Positions 53,643-61,661 of a stretch of 64,000 nt of DNA are shown here, piece after piece. The stretch covers positions 150,086 through 214,085 of the forward strand of contig NZ_VILB01000014.1 in the NCBI RefSeq assembly GCF_009712035.1, in the 5' to 3' direction. The translations under genes and the position numbers were made by a program. The notes beneath the pieces are model-generated. The model was not told where the DNA came from. It saw nothing but the letters and a program-made list of their open reading frames with translations, and made no database searches. This DNA is from Anabaena sp. UHCC 0187. GTDB lineage: Bacteria > Cyanobacteriota > Cyanobacteriia > Cyanobacteriales > Nostocaceae. The first letter of the stretch is position 1, and each line of letters begins with the position of its first letter.

Positions 53643-55052
53643 TTGCAAATTCCATTTACTGCTTGTCCAGGATTATTTTACAGCACACCCGCCCAAGATG
53701 GTCTGCTTTATCGGCTGAGAATACCAGGGGGAATAATTAATTATAACCAATTTCAGGCTATTGCAGATATCGCTGATAATTATGGTAGTGCCTATATTGA
53801 TATTACTAACCGCGCTAATATTCAAATTAGAGAACTTAAACAAGGCATAAATATTGCAGTTCTAGAAAATTTACAAACATTAGGTTTAGCTTCTACCAAT
53901 GCAAAAGTAGATCATATCCGCAATATCATGACTAATCCCACAGCGGGTATTGATACAGAAGAAATCATAGATACTCGTCCCCTCGTCAAAGCCTGGGAAG
54001 AATATATTACCGCACATTCTCACCTTTCCGAATTATCCGCAAAATTTAGCGTCTGCTTTGATGGTAGAGGCAAAGTTTCCGTAAGCGATCGCCCCAATGA
54101 TATTATATTGGCAGCAGAATTAATTAACAGCAATGTATATTTGCGGTTATATCTCAGTTATGGAGAAAAAGGAGAACCAGCTAAAGACACAGGAATCTTA
54201 TTAAAACCAGTCCAAACAATACAAGTCCTAGCAGCATTAGCAGAAACATACCTGAAACACATAGATACTAACAATCGTCGCAAACCACGCTTACGAGAAA
54301 TAATCAATAACCTTACAGTTGAAGAATATCTTCACCAAGTCCAACAACACCAAAACCCCCATATACTTAACATTACAAAGACTCCTCTCCGTGCCTCTGC
54401 GCCTCTGCGAGAAAAAGCTCATATTGGTATTCATTCCCAACGTCAAACCGGATTATATTATATTGGCATAGTATTACCCTTGGGAAGATTAGAAACGTGG
54501 CAAATTAGAGGTTTAGCGAATATTGCCAAAAGATATAGTGATGATAATATCAGGTTAACACCTTGGCAAAACTTACTATTAACCGATATTCCTGAAAATA
54601 AAATTAGAGAAGTTGATCAAGAAATTACCAATTTAGGTTTAAACTCCTCACTAAGCAACATCAAAAGTTTTTTAGTGGCTTGTTCTGGGAAACGGGGTTG
54701 TGCTGCTGCGGCCACAGAAACGAAAGATGATGCCATAAACTTGGCAAAACACCTAGAAAGTCTTATGATTCTAGATTCTCCAGTGAATATCCACTTTAGT
54801 GGTTGCAGTAAATCTTGCGCTCAACACACTCAAGCTGATATTACCTTACTTGGTATTATTACAGAAACCCCCGGCTATCAAGTGTATGTTCTCGGTCATT
54901 TACTTTATGAATATGTGACTATAGCGAAAATTCCCACTTTGATTCAAAAAATGTTGGCAGTGTATCAAAAACAACGTCTAAGTTTACAAGAAACCTTTGG
55001 ACAATTTATTGAGCGTCACAACCAGCAATTAAATCAATTATTTAAGTATTAA
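53643..55052 (+). CDS. cobG: Precorrin-3B synthase (CobG)
   Basis: A 469-residue nitrite/sulphite-reductase-like protein of the CobG type, which forms precorrin-3B with oxygen in the aerobic B12 pathway. The ferredoxin-like halves start ACPGLFYSTPAQDGLLYRLRIPGG and RQTGLYYIGIVLPLGRL. The 4Fe-4S/siroheme-type cysteines are in ACSGKRGCAAAATET and HFSGCSKSCAQH. The start is TTG with GGAG upstream. Residues around 247-259 (TPLRASAPLREKA) are encoded by a CTCCGTGCCTCTGCGCCTC dispersed repeat at about 54385-54418 and fill an inter-domain loop, a sign of repeat insertion in frame. Translation ends normally. Confidence 0.9.
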   Translation: MQIPFTACPGLFYSTPAQDGLLYRLRIPGGIINYNQFQAIADIADNYGSAYIDITNRANIQIRELKQGINIAVLENLQTLGLASTNAKVDHIRNIMTNPTAGIDTEEIIDTRPLVKAWEEYITAHSHLSELSAKFSVCFDGRGKVSVSDRPNDIILAAELINSNVYLRLYLSYGEKGEPAKDTGILLKPVQTIQVLAALAETYLKHIDTNNRRKPRLREIINNLTVEEYLHQVQQHQNPHILNITKTPLRASAPLREKAHIGIHSQRQTGLYYIGIVLPLGRLETWQIRGLANIAKRYSDDNIRLTPWQNLLLTDIPENKIREVDQEITNLGLNSSLSNIKSFLVACSGKRGCAAAATETKDDAINLAKHLESLMILDSPVNIHFSGCSKSCAQHTQADITLLGIITETPGYQVYVLGHLLYEYVTIAKIPTLIQKMLAVYQKQRLSLQETFGQFIERHNQQLNQLFKY

Positions 55053-55216
55053 TGCAAAATATATTTCACATTTCATTTGTCTGTATGCTTTATCCAATCA
55101 AGGATACAGAATGAAAAAATAGGAAATTAATATTGCACAGGTACTTATCTAATCATCTTAATCAAATAAATCACAAAAATCACAGTCCAATTTAACCTTT
55201 ACAACCTAAAAATCTC

Positions 55217-55843
55217 ATGTTTGATTACATCCGTGATGGTAGCGAAATATATCGTAATTCCTTTGAAATTATTCGGTCAGAGTCCAATCTGGAAAGATTC
55301 CCTGAAGATGTAGCAAAAGTTGCTGTTCGGATGATTCACGCCTGTGGAATGACGGATATTGTTGACGACGTAGAATATTCCTCCACAGCGGTAGAGGCAG
55401 GGAAAAAAGCCTTAGCAAACGGTGCGCCGATTTTGTGTGATTCTTACATGGTAGCCGAAGGTGTTACCAGAAAAAGATTACCCAAAAATAATAAAGTTCT
55501 CTGCACACTCAATGACCCAGAAGTGCCACAATTAGCCAAAAGATTAAGAAATACAAGATCAGCAGCGGCTTTAGAATTTTGGCGTTTCCATATCGAAGGG
55601 GCAATTGTGGTGATTGGGAATGCACCGACAGCCCTATTTAGGCTCTTGGAAATGCTGGACGAAGGCATCCCTAGACCAGCGTTAATATTGGGTTTTCCGG
55701 TTGGTTTCGTGGGTGCAGCCGAGTCAAAAGCCGCATTGGCCGCAGATAGCCGCAATGTACCATTTTTAACTTTACATGGCAGACGGGGCGGAAGTGCGAT
55801 TGCTGCTGCTGCTGTTAACGCCCTAGCCAGTGAGGAAGAGTAA
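55217..55843 (+). CDS. cobH: Precorrin-8X methylmutase (CobH/CbiC)
   Basis: A 208-residue enzyme that moves a methyl group from C-11 to C-12, giving hydrogenobyrinic or cobyrinic acid. Key motifs are ACGMTDIVDDVEYS, GAPILCDSYMVAEGVTR, the ALIIGNAPTALF-like strand (here VVIGNAPTALF) and FPVGFVGAAESK. Length and motifs are standard. The stop and the next start overlap by one base (TAATG), coupling it to cobI. Confidence 0.96.
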   Translation: MFDYIRDGSEIYRNSFEIIRSESNLERFPEDVAKVAVRMIHACGMTDIVDDVEYSSTAVEAGKKALANGAPILCDSYMVAEGVTRKRLPKNNKVLCTLNDPEVPQLAKRLRNTRSAAALEFWRFHIEGAIVVIGNAPTALFRLLEMLDEGIPRPALILGFPVGFVGAAESKAALAADSRNVPFLTLHGRRGGSAIAAAAVNALASEEE

Positions 55844-56550
55844 TGACTAACTCTGGAGGTCGTCTTTATGGAATTGGTGTGGGACCTGGAGACCCCGAAC
55901 TCATCACCTTAAAAGCCTTACGTCTCCTCCGTTCTGCTCCAGTTATTGCTTATCAATCAGCTACGGACAAAGAAAGTATCGCCAGGAAAATCGTTTCCCC
56001 ATATCTTGCTGGTAATCAAATCGAGGTGCTATTTCATCTCCCTCGCGCCTTAGAACCGGAAAAGGCTAAATCTATCTATGACCAAGAAACTCAACCCATT
56101 GCTGACCATTTAGCCGCCGGTCGGGATGTGGTGGTTCTCTGCGAAGGAGATCCGTTTTTCTACGGCTCATTCATGTACCTTTTTACCCGTCTAGCTGATA
56201 AGTATAAAACAGAAGTCGTCCCCGGAGTTTCTTCACTCATGGCCTGTCCTGTCGCCTTGGGTTTACCATTTACCTATTACAATGATATACTCACGGTTTT
56301 ACCCGCACCACTACCAATAGAAGTTCTCACTAACCAACTTCTAGCTACTGATGCTGCGGCCATTATGAAACTTGGTCGTCATTTTCCGAAAATTAGGAAT
56401 CTTCTCCATGAATTAGGACTGGCTTCACGGGCTAGATACATTGAACGGGCTACAAGCACACAACAGCGGATATTACCCCTTGATGAAGTGAACCCAGAGG
56501 ATGTACCTTATTTTTCCATGATTATCATCCCCACTAAAAATAAGTTGTAG
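55843..56550 (+). CDS. cobI: Precorrin-2 C20-methyltransferase (CobI/CbiL)
   Basis: A 235-residue SAM-dependent tetrapyrrole methylase. It has the YGIGVGPGDPELITLKALR start, the VVLCEGDPFFYGSFMYL motif and the VVPGVSSLMACPVALGLPF segment. It methylates C-20 of precorrin-2. It overlaps cobH by one base and is followed, after 76 bp with a short ATTTAAGGATTTAAGGATTT repeat, by the cbiG-cobJ fusion. Confidence 0.96.
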   Translation: MTNSGGRLYGIGVGPGDPELITLKALRLLRSAPVIAYQSATDKESIARKIVSPYLAGNQIEVLFHLPRALEPEKAKSIYDQETQPIADHLAAGRDVVVLCEGDPFFYGSFMYLFTRLADKYKTEVVPGVSSLMACPVALGLPFTYYNDILTVLPAPLPIEVLTNQLLATDAAAIMKLGRHFPKIRNLLHELGLASRARYIERATSTQQRILPLDEVNPEDVPYFSMIIIPTKNKL

Positions 56551-56626
56551 TTTTCTCAACCAGGATTTAAGGATTTAAGGATTTACGGTTACTGAACGGA
56601 GTCGAAGTACAGGATTAATAACTTCT

Positions 56627-58327
56627 ATGAACATAAGGGTAGCCCCTGCTGTTGTGGTATTGAGTCAAAATAGCGTTACAGTGGGGCGGAAAATTACAAA
56701 TGTTTTACCAGGTGCGAAACTATATGGTTTAGTTAAACGTACTGATGATGTTGATATTAGCTTTACTAATTTTGGTGAAACTGTGCGAGAATTATTCGCC
56801 GCTGGTACACCAATAATTGGTATTTGTGCGGCTGGTATTCTTATTAGAACAATTGCACCTTTGCTAACTGATAAAGGACAAGAACCGCCGATTTTAGCTG
56901 TAGCGGAAGATGGAAGTGCTGTAGTTCCGCTTTTGGGTGGTTTAGGTGGCGTAAATGATTTGGCGCGTCAAGTCGGGTCAGCACTAAATATCAAACCAGC
57001 AATTACCACCACAGGAGATATCCGCTTTCATACGGCTTTGTTGTCTCCTCCCGCTGGATATCATTTAGCTAACCCAGAACATGGAAAAAAATTTATTGCT
57101 GATTTATTAGCGGGGTTAAAAGTAAAGTTAGAGGGAACAGCACCTTGGTTAACTGAGAGTAACTTACCTCTTGATGAAAATGGTGAGTTAACTATTCAAG
57201 TTACCGAAAATTTGGGCAATGCTGACACTAATTGCTTAGTTTATCATCCGGCTAAGATAGCGATCGCTATAAGCAACCCAGAACCAAACACAATTAGCCA
57301 AATTCACCAAATCCTTGCAGAATCTAATTTAGCACCTGCCGCAGTGGCGGGCATATTTGCACCGCTGCACCTGGCGAATAATTCCCAACTTCACTCTGTA
57401 GCTAAGGCTTTGGGAGTTCCTACCCGCTTCTTTCCCGAAACTGAATTAACACAATTAGTCTTAGCTGCTATAGGTGCAGATGCTCAAATTGTATCATCTT
57501 CATTTGCCTCGATTGCCGTTGCCATTTCCACTCAAATTATCAACCCCGCTACCATAGGACAAACCCAGGGAAAATTAGTTATTATTGGTACAGGACCAGG
57601 TGCATCTCAATGGATGTCACCGCAGGTAAAGGAAATTCTGGCATTAGCAACGGATTTAGTGGGTTATAAGACCTATATTAATCTAATTGGTTCCCTGGCG
57701 GCTGGTAAGCGCGTCCATGAATCAGATAATCGAGTAGAAGCAGAAAGGGCTTATCAGGCGTTAGAGTTGGCAGCAGCGGGAAAATATGTAGTAGTTGTAT
57801 CTTCAGGCGACCCCGGTATTTACGCAATGGCGGCGGCAGTTTTTGAGGTTTTAGACCAATATAATAAACCAGAATGGCAAACAATTGATATTCAAGTCGC
57901 CCCTGGTATTTCTGCTATGCAAGCCGCAGCAGCCAGGATTGGTGCGCCTTTGGGACATGATTTTTGTGTGATTTCCCTATCTGATATTTTGAAGCCTTGG
58001 GAAATTATCGCCCAACGCATTACCGCTGCGGCTGCAAGTGATTTTGTCATTGCTTTCTATAATCCTGTATCAAAAGAACGGACTTGGCAACTAGCCGCCG
58101 CAAAAAAGATTTTACTAGAACACCGCAAACCTCATACCCCAGTTGTCTTAGGACGAAATTTAGGCAGAAAGGGAGAAGAAGTCAAGGTGATTACCTTAGA
58201 AGAGTTAGAACCGACATTAGCAGATATGCGAACTGTGATTATTATCGGTTCTTCTCATACTCGAAAAATCCAGCAGGAGAATAATGTTTGGGTTTATACT
58301 TCCCGCCGATATAACTCTCAGGAATGA
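56627..58327 (+). CDS. cobJ: CbiG-CobJ/CbiH fusion: precorrin-3B C17-methyltransferase
   Basis: A 566-residue two-domain protein. The N-terminal half (about 1-300) is CbiG-like, as in cobalt-precorrin-5A hydrolase of the anaerobic pathway (GICAAGILIRTIAPLL, VVPLLGGLGGVNDLA). The C-terminal half (about 310-566) is the CobJ/CbiH C-17 methylase (GTGPGASQWMSPQVKEIL, VVVSSGDPGIYAMAAAV, VAPGISAMQAAAARIGAPLGHDF). Joining a CbiG domain while cobG is also present mixes features of both pathways, which is known from cyanobacteria. Confidence 0.94.
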   Translation: MNIRVAPAVVVLSQNSVTVGRKITNVLPGAKLYGLVKRTDDVDISFTNFGETVRELFAAGTPIIGICAAGILIRTIAPLLTDKGQEPPILAVAEDGSAVVPLLGGLGGVNDLARQVGSALNIKPAITTTGDIRFHTALLSPPAGYHLANPEHGKKFIADLLAGLKVKLEGTAPWLTESNLPLDENGELTIQVTENLGNADTNCLVYHPAKIAIAISNPEPNTISQIHQILAESNLAPAAVAGIFAPLHLANNSQLHSVAKALGVPTRFFPETELTQLVLAAIGADAQIVSSSFASIAVAISTQIINPATIGQTQGKLVIIGTGPGASQWMSPQVKEILALATDLVGYKTYINLIGSLAAGKRVHESDNRVEAERAYQALELAAAGKYVVVVSSGDPGIYAMAAAVFEVLDQYNKPEWQTIDIQVAPGISAMQAAAARIGAPLGHDFCVISLSDILKPWEIIAQRITAAAASDFVIAFYNPVSKERTWQLAAAKKILLEHRKPHTPVVLGRNLGRKGEEVKVITLEELEPTLADMRTVIIIGSSHTRKIQQENNVWVYTSRRYNSQE

Positions 58328-58775
58328 TGTTTTTTATATTAAAAATAATATCCTTTAACCTTTGGGAATTTGCATTTGATATTAAGATATAATGCACTTA
58401 ATTATGTCTAGTTTATATCTGAAAAAGACTTGATTTTTCTATTCTCATCATTAACAATAAAAGCATCATGTTCCAGACATGATTGTAGCCAATAAAAGTG
58501 ACAGAAGCCCTGACAATGTCCGCTCTTGCGGACATTTTACTTATTAAAAATTATTGAGATAATTCTTACTTTTCGTCAACTTAACCCTATAGAAACGATG
58601 ACAATGCTTTTTTGCTATATAATTCAAAAGCGGATCATGAAAAATCCCAAATAATATCAATTATAATCAAATAAAAGGCGAGTAACCCCGCCCAGATAAA
58701 TCTATTTATCTCATGCTTTTTTCAAATTGGTGTACTATTGATTTTGCAAACTTGTAATCCCAAGTTGTCATAATA
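58328..58775. other. Intergenic region downstream of the cob group
   Basis: A terminator hairpin (58515-58538) lies in this 448 bp AT-rich stretch. No other gene, RNA or repeat array is recognised. Confidence 0.45.
58515..58538 (+). terminator. Intrinsic terminator (AATGTCCGC / GCGGACATT)
   Basis: A 9 bp perfect stem with a four-base loop (58515-58536) is followed by TTTT. It is the first good terminator downstream of the cobJ gene, though 188 bp away. Confidence 0.75.
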
Positions 58776-59324
58776 TCAATAACTACCAGCCCAAGTTATC
58801 CATTTATGAGATAACCCTATGTGCAAAATTTCTCCCGTCATTTCCAACTCAGTTATGGTTGTTGTTGTTAAATCAACACCCATAAATTCGGCTTCATTGA
58901 TATTACTATCAATTAAATTGGCTTTATGGAGATTTGCACCTGTAAAGTCAGCACCACTCATTTCTGCTTGATTGAGATTTGCACCTACTAAGTTTGCTGA
59001 AGTTAAATTTGCAGTTCGCAAATCAGCACGACTGAGGTTAGTTTTTTTGAGGCTGACTCTAGTTAAATCAGCACCAATTAAATTAACTTCACTTAAGTTT
59101 GCATTTTCTAAATTTGCTCTACTTAAATCAGCATTAGTTAAATTTGCTCTACTAAGATTACAATCGCTTAAATTTGCTCTACTGAGATCCGCACCGCTTA
59201 AATCTGCTGCTTCTAAATTTATTCCTCTCAAATCAACATGATTTAACTTAGCTTGGTGCAGATTTATGCCAGAAAAATTCCTTTCTCCTGATTTATATGA
59301 CTTCAGGAGTTTTTTAGTGTCCAT
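58776..59324 (-). CDS. Pentapeptide-repeat protein
   Basis: A 182-residue protein made mainly of A(D/N)LXX pentapeptide repeats, about 24 in a row from residues 20 to 145. They would form a right-handed quadrilateral beta-helix. The first 19 residues and the last 37 are non-repetitive. Pentapeptide proteins are numerous in cyanobacteria; in most the role is unknown, and a few bind DNA gyrase. No signal peptide is seen. Confidence 0.93.
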   Translation of the reverse strand: MDTKKLLKSYKSGERNFSGINLHQAKLNHVDLRGINLEAADLSGADLSRANLSDCNLSRANLTNADLSRANLENANLSEVNLIGADLTRVSLKKTNLSRADLRTANLTSANLVGANLNQAEMSGADFTGANLHKANLIDSNINEAEFMGVDLTTTTITELEMTGEILHIGLSHKWITWAGSY

Positions 59325-59473
59325 TATTCCACCTCATTATCTCTACAGGTGAGTTATTGCACTTCTCAAACCACAGACAATTACTTGAGTTTTTAGCGAT
59401 CAAAATTTTAGCTAAAAATCGTATATCCATTATACTCTGATTAAGAAACTAATTAAACAAACGTTACAATTTA

Positions 59474-60091
59474 ATGACAGCTAATTTAATATCTAATTCC
59501 CCTTCTGACTTTATCACCGCCTTATCCCGTACTGCTACTGCGTACCGGGAAGGAAATCAAGTTCTCTCCGCTGAATTAGTAGTAAATGCCTTGTTAGCAG
59601 CGGAAAAAACCGCAAAGCTGCAAAAATTAAATTATCCCTTTGAATCTTTAGGTGGTAAATGGCGACTTTGTTTTGCTACTGGTACTAAAAAAGTCCAAAA
59701 CCGGGGCGGAATTATCTTAGGTAAAGGTTGGTATGTCCCAAAATTTACGAAAATTCATCTTTGCTTTAGTCCCACAGAAGAACAGGAATTAGGAAAAGGA
59801 GAAATTGCCAATCAAGTGCAACTGGGAGCAATTTTATTAAAATTAACAGGGCCAATCAAATATTTAGGAAAAAAGAATTTATTGGCCTTTGATTTTATCC
59901 AAATGCAAATTAGTTTATTTACTTGGATGTTTGTGAATAAACAGATTCGTTCTGGCAAAATTAAAAGTGGGAATTTTGATGATCAACCCATAGCTAAACT
60001 ACCATTTTTTGCTTTCTTTTTAGTTACCGAAGATTTAATTGCTGCCCGTGGACGTGGTGGCGGTTTAGCACTTTGGATTAGAGATAATTAA
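59474..60091 (+). CDS. Conserved protein, possibly PAP/fibrillin-like
   Basis: A 205-residue soluble protein. The central region (ESLGGKWRLCFATGTKKVQN, then ILGKGWYVPKFTKIHLCFSP) has the W-R-L...T strand pattern of lipocalin-like PAP/fibrillin proteins of plastids and cyanobacteria, which bind lipids near thylakoids. A glycine-rich RGRGGGLALWIRD end is conserved-looking. The family call is tentative; otherwise it is a conserved hypothetical protein. Confidence 0.6.
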   Translation: MTANLISNSPSDFITALSRTATAYREGNQVLSAELVVNALLAAEKTAKLQKLNYPFESLGGKWRLCFATGTKKVQNRGGIILGKGWYVPKFTKIHLCFSPTEEQELGKGEIANQVQLGAILLKLTGPIKYLGKKNLLAFDFIQMQISLFTWMFVNKQIRSGKIKSGNFDDQPIAKLPFFAFFLVTEDLIAARGRGGGLALWIRDN

Positions 60092-60229
60092 TCCTTTTTG
60101 TCAGATATAAATCCTAAAAAAGATGTAAAAGTGCAAGTATGCCGTAGGCATACATCTCTTCATTCTCTACCTCTGTGTCCTCTGTGCCTCTGCGGTTCGT
60201 TAAATTCTTATTTTCATTACCCACCACCT
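60092..60229. repeat. Dispersed repeat and small palindrome
   Basis: TATGCCGTAGGCATA at about 60138-60152 is a short palindrome. It is followed by a CTCTGTGTCCTCTGTGCCTC/GCGGTTCGTTAAA segment shared with the arrays at 4.8, 8.3 and 29.1 kb. Confidence 0.75.
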
Positions 60230-61195
60230 TTAATTCAAAATTCCTAAAAGTGACTTTTCAACTTCTTGACTGACTAATTTATTGCCTAGAGAATTAACAT
60301 GAATATGGTCTTGATAAAGACTTTTAGGATCAGATTGTGTTTGAAAAATGGGGAGAAAATCTAGATAAGTAATTTGATTGACTTTGACAAAATCACTTAA
60401 CCGCTGACGGGCAATAATTTCATAATCACGAGAACCTGATTCACCAAGCTCTCGTAATAGGGGAGTTAGAGCTATAATTAATTGACAATTATGAGTTTGA
60501 GTTAAAGTTTTAATATTACCAATTGCGTCGAGAATAATGGCAACTCTATCACCTCCCTCATTATTTAAGACGTGCATTTCGGGAATTGGCTGTTGCTTAA
60601 AAGCATAGCGTTGTAATACTTCCACAATTGCCAAAGGTGGTTTATGATCTGGATAATTGCGATCGCGTCCTACAGGTAAAGAAGTAGGTGCAGTTCCAAA
60701 TAAATCATCAGTATTAATCAGTAATACCACCACCTTGGCGTTAAAAGTCCCAAACCTTTGTAAATAGGCTAATTCATTGCGAGGACTCCAGGAGTTAGCA
60801 GAAGCATTTAATACTTCAACTTTTTGAGTGTGACTCTTAGATCCTAAAGAATTCATCAGCAAACTAGAAATAGTCTTGTCCTGATCTGTCCACCAACCAC
60901 CATTAGCGATAGAATCTCCTAAAAGGAGAATTCGTAGAGTTGAAGGTGATGGTAATTTTTGGATAGTTGCACTTCGCATGGAATATTGATTAATTTCAAT
61001 CCGATTCCCAAAGCGTTTGGTGCGTTGATTCGGTGCTAATAAATAGCCAATTTTCTCATCCTTGACATAAATCAGGGGATTTCCAAAACCAAATAGCGAT
61101 CGCAATCCTAACTCTATCGCTAACAATAATCCTACCACCATAGTCAAAATAATGATTATTACTGCTTTCACCTGACCATATCTCCAGAATGCCAC
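60230..61195 (-). CDS. SGNH/GDSL-family hydrolase, membrane-anchored
   Basis: A 321-residue protein with one N-terminal membrane helix (VIIIILTMVVGLLLAIELGL) and an SGNH-hydrolase domain outside the membrane. Block I is LLLGDSIANGG (catalytic serine), block III fits VLNASANSWSPRNE, and block V is YQDHIHVNSLGN with the catalytic D-x-x-H. It could be an esterase or acetylhydrolase acting on polysaccharides. The start is GTG. Confidence 0.82.
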   Translation of the reverse strand: MAFWRYGQVKAVIIIILTMVVGLLLAIELGLRSLFGFGNPLIYVKDEKIGYLLAPNQRTKRFGNRIEINQYSMRSATIQKLPSPSTLRILLLGDSIANGGWWTDQDKTISSLLMNSLGSKSHTQKVEVLNASANSWSPRNELAYLQRFGTFNAKVVVLLINTDDLFGTAPTSLPVGRDRNYPDHKPPLAIVEVLQRYAFKQQPIPEMHVLNNEGGDRVAIILDAIGNIKTLTQTHNCQLIIALTPLLRELGESGSRDYEIIARQRLSDFVKVNQITYLDFLPIFQTQSDPKSLYQDHIHVNSLGNKLVSQEVEKSLLGILN

Positions 61196-61388
61196 AGTAT
61201 TAAATTACACTAATTTCCCCAATCACCGCAAAAATGAATAAATATTTCGATTCCTAGTTCTCTGTGAAAAAACTCACCGTTGCAAAACTCAAAGAAAATC
61301 ATAAGAAGAATTTAACACCATCTGCCAACAGAAAGACTAAAATCAGAACGGACAGATTAGCCCTGTAATCAAGGAGGCTTAGAAAACA

Positions 61389-61529
61389 ATGTCCGACTTA
61401 AATCGCGGAATCATGAAATTTGAAGGTGCCGATTCACCAAAACTGATCACTATCTCCACGGTGGTACTTTTAGGATCAATTGCTGGCCTTATTCTTTGGG
61501 CGCTTACCGCCGCTTATGCACTAGGCTAG
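61389..61529 (+). CDS. psb34: Photosystem II assembly protein Psb34
   Basis: A 46-residue one-helix membrane protein. The soluble N-terminus MSDLNRGIMKFEGADSPKLI and the helix with the ALTAAYALG end match cyanobacterial Psb34. That protein binds CP47 in late photosystem II assembly in place of high-light-inducible proteins. A GGAGG ribosome site lies upstream. The gene is short enough to be missed by automatic calling. Confidence 0.87.
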   Translation: MSDLNRGIMKFEGADSPKLITISTVVLLGSIAGLILWALTAAYALG

Positions 61530-61661
61530 ATTCCTGGAATAAGATTCAGGACACTAGCAAGTAAAATTTCCATTACTCTCTAGTGTCCTATATAGTCAAT
61601 ATTTATTCTTGTTAACAACAAACTGAGAAATTTTCGCTTTAAAATTTTAGACTAGAAAATA

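Noticed and set aside
58972-59241. Plus-strand frame with KFALLKSA-type repeats
   Set aside because: It is the antisense shadow of the pentapeptide-repeat gene; the periodic codons keep it open.
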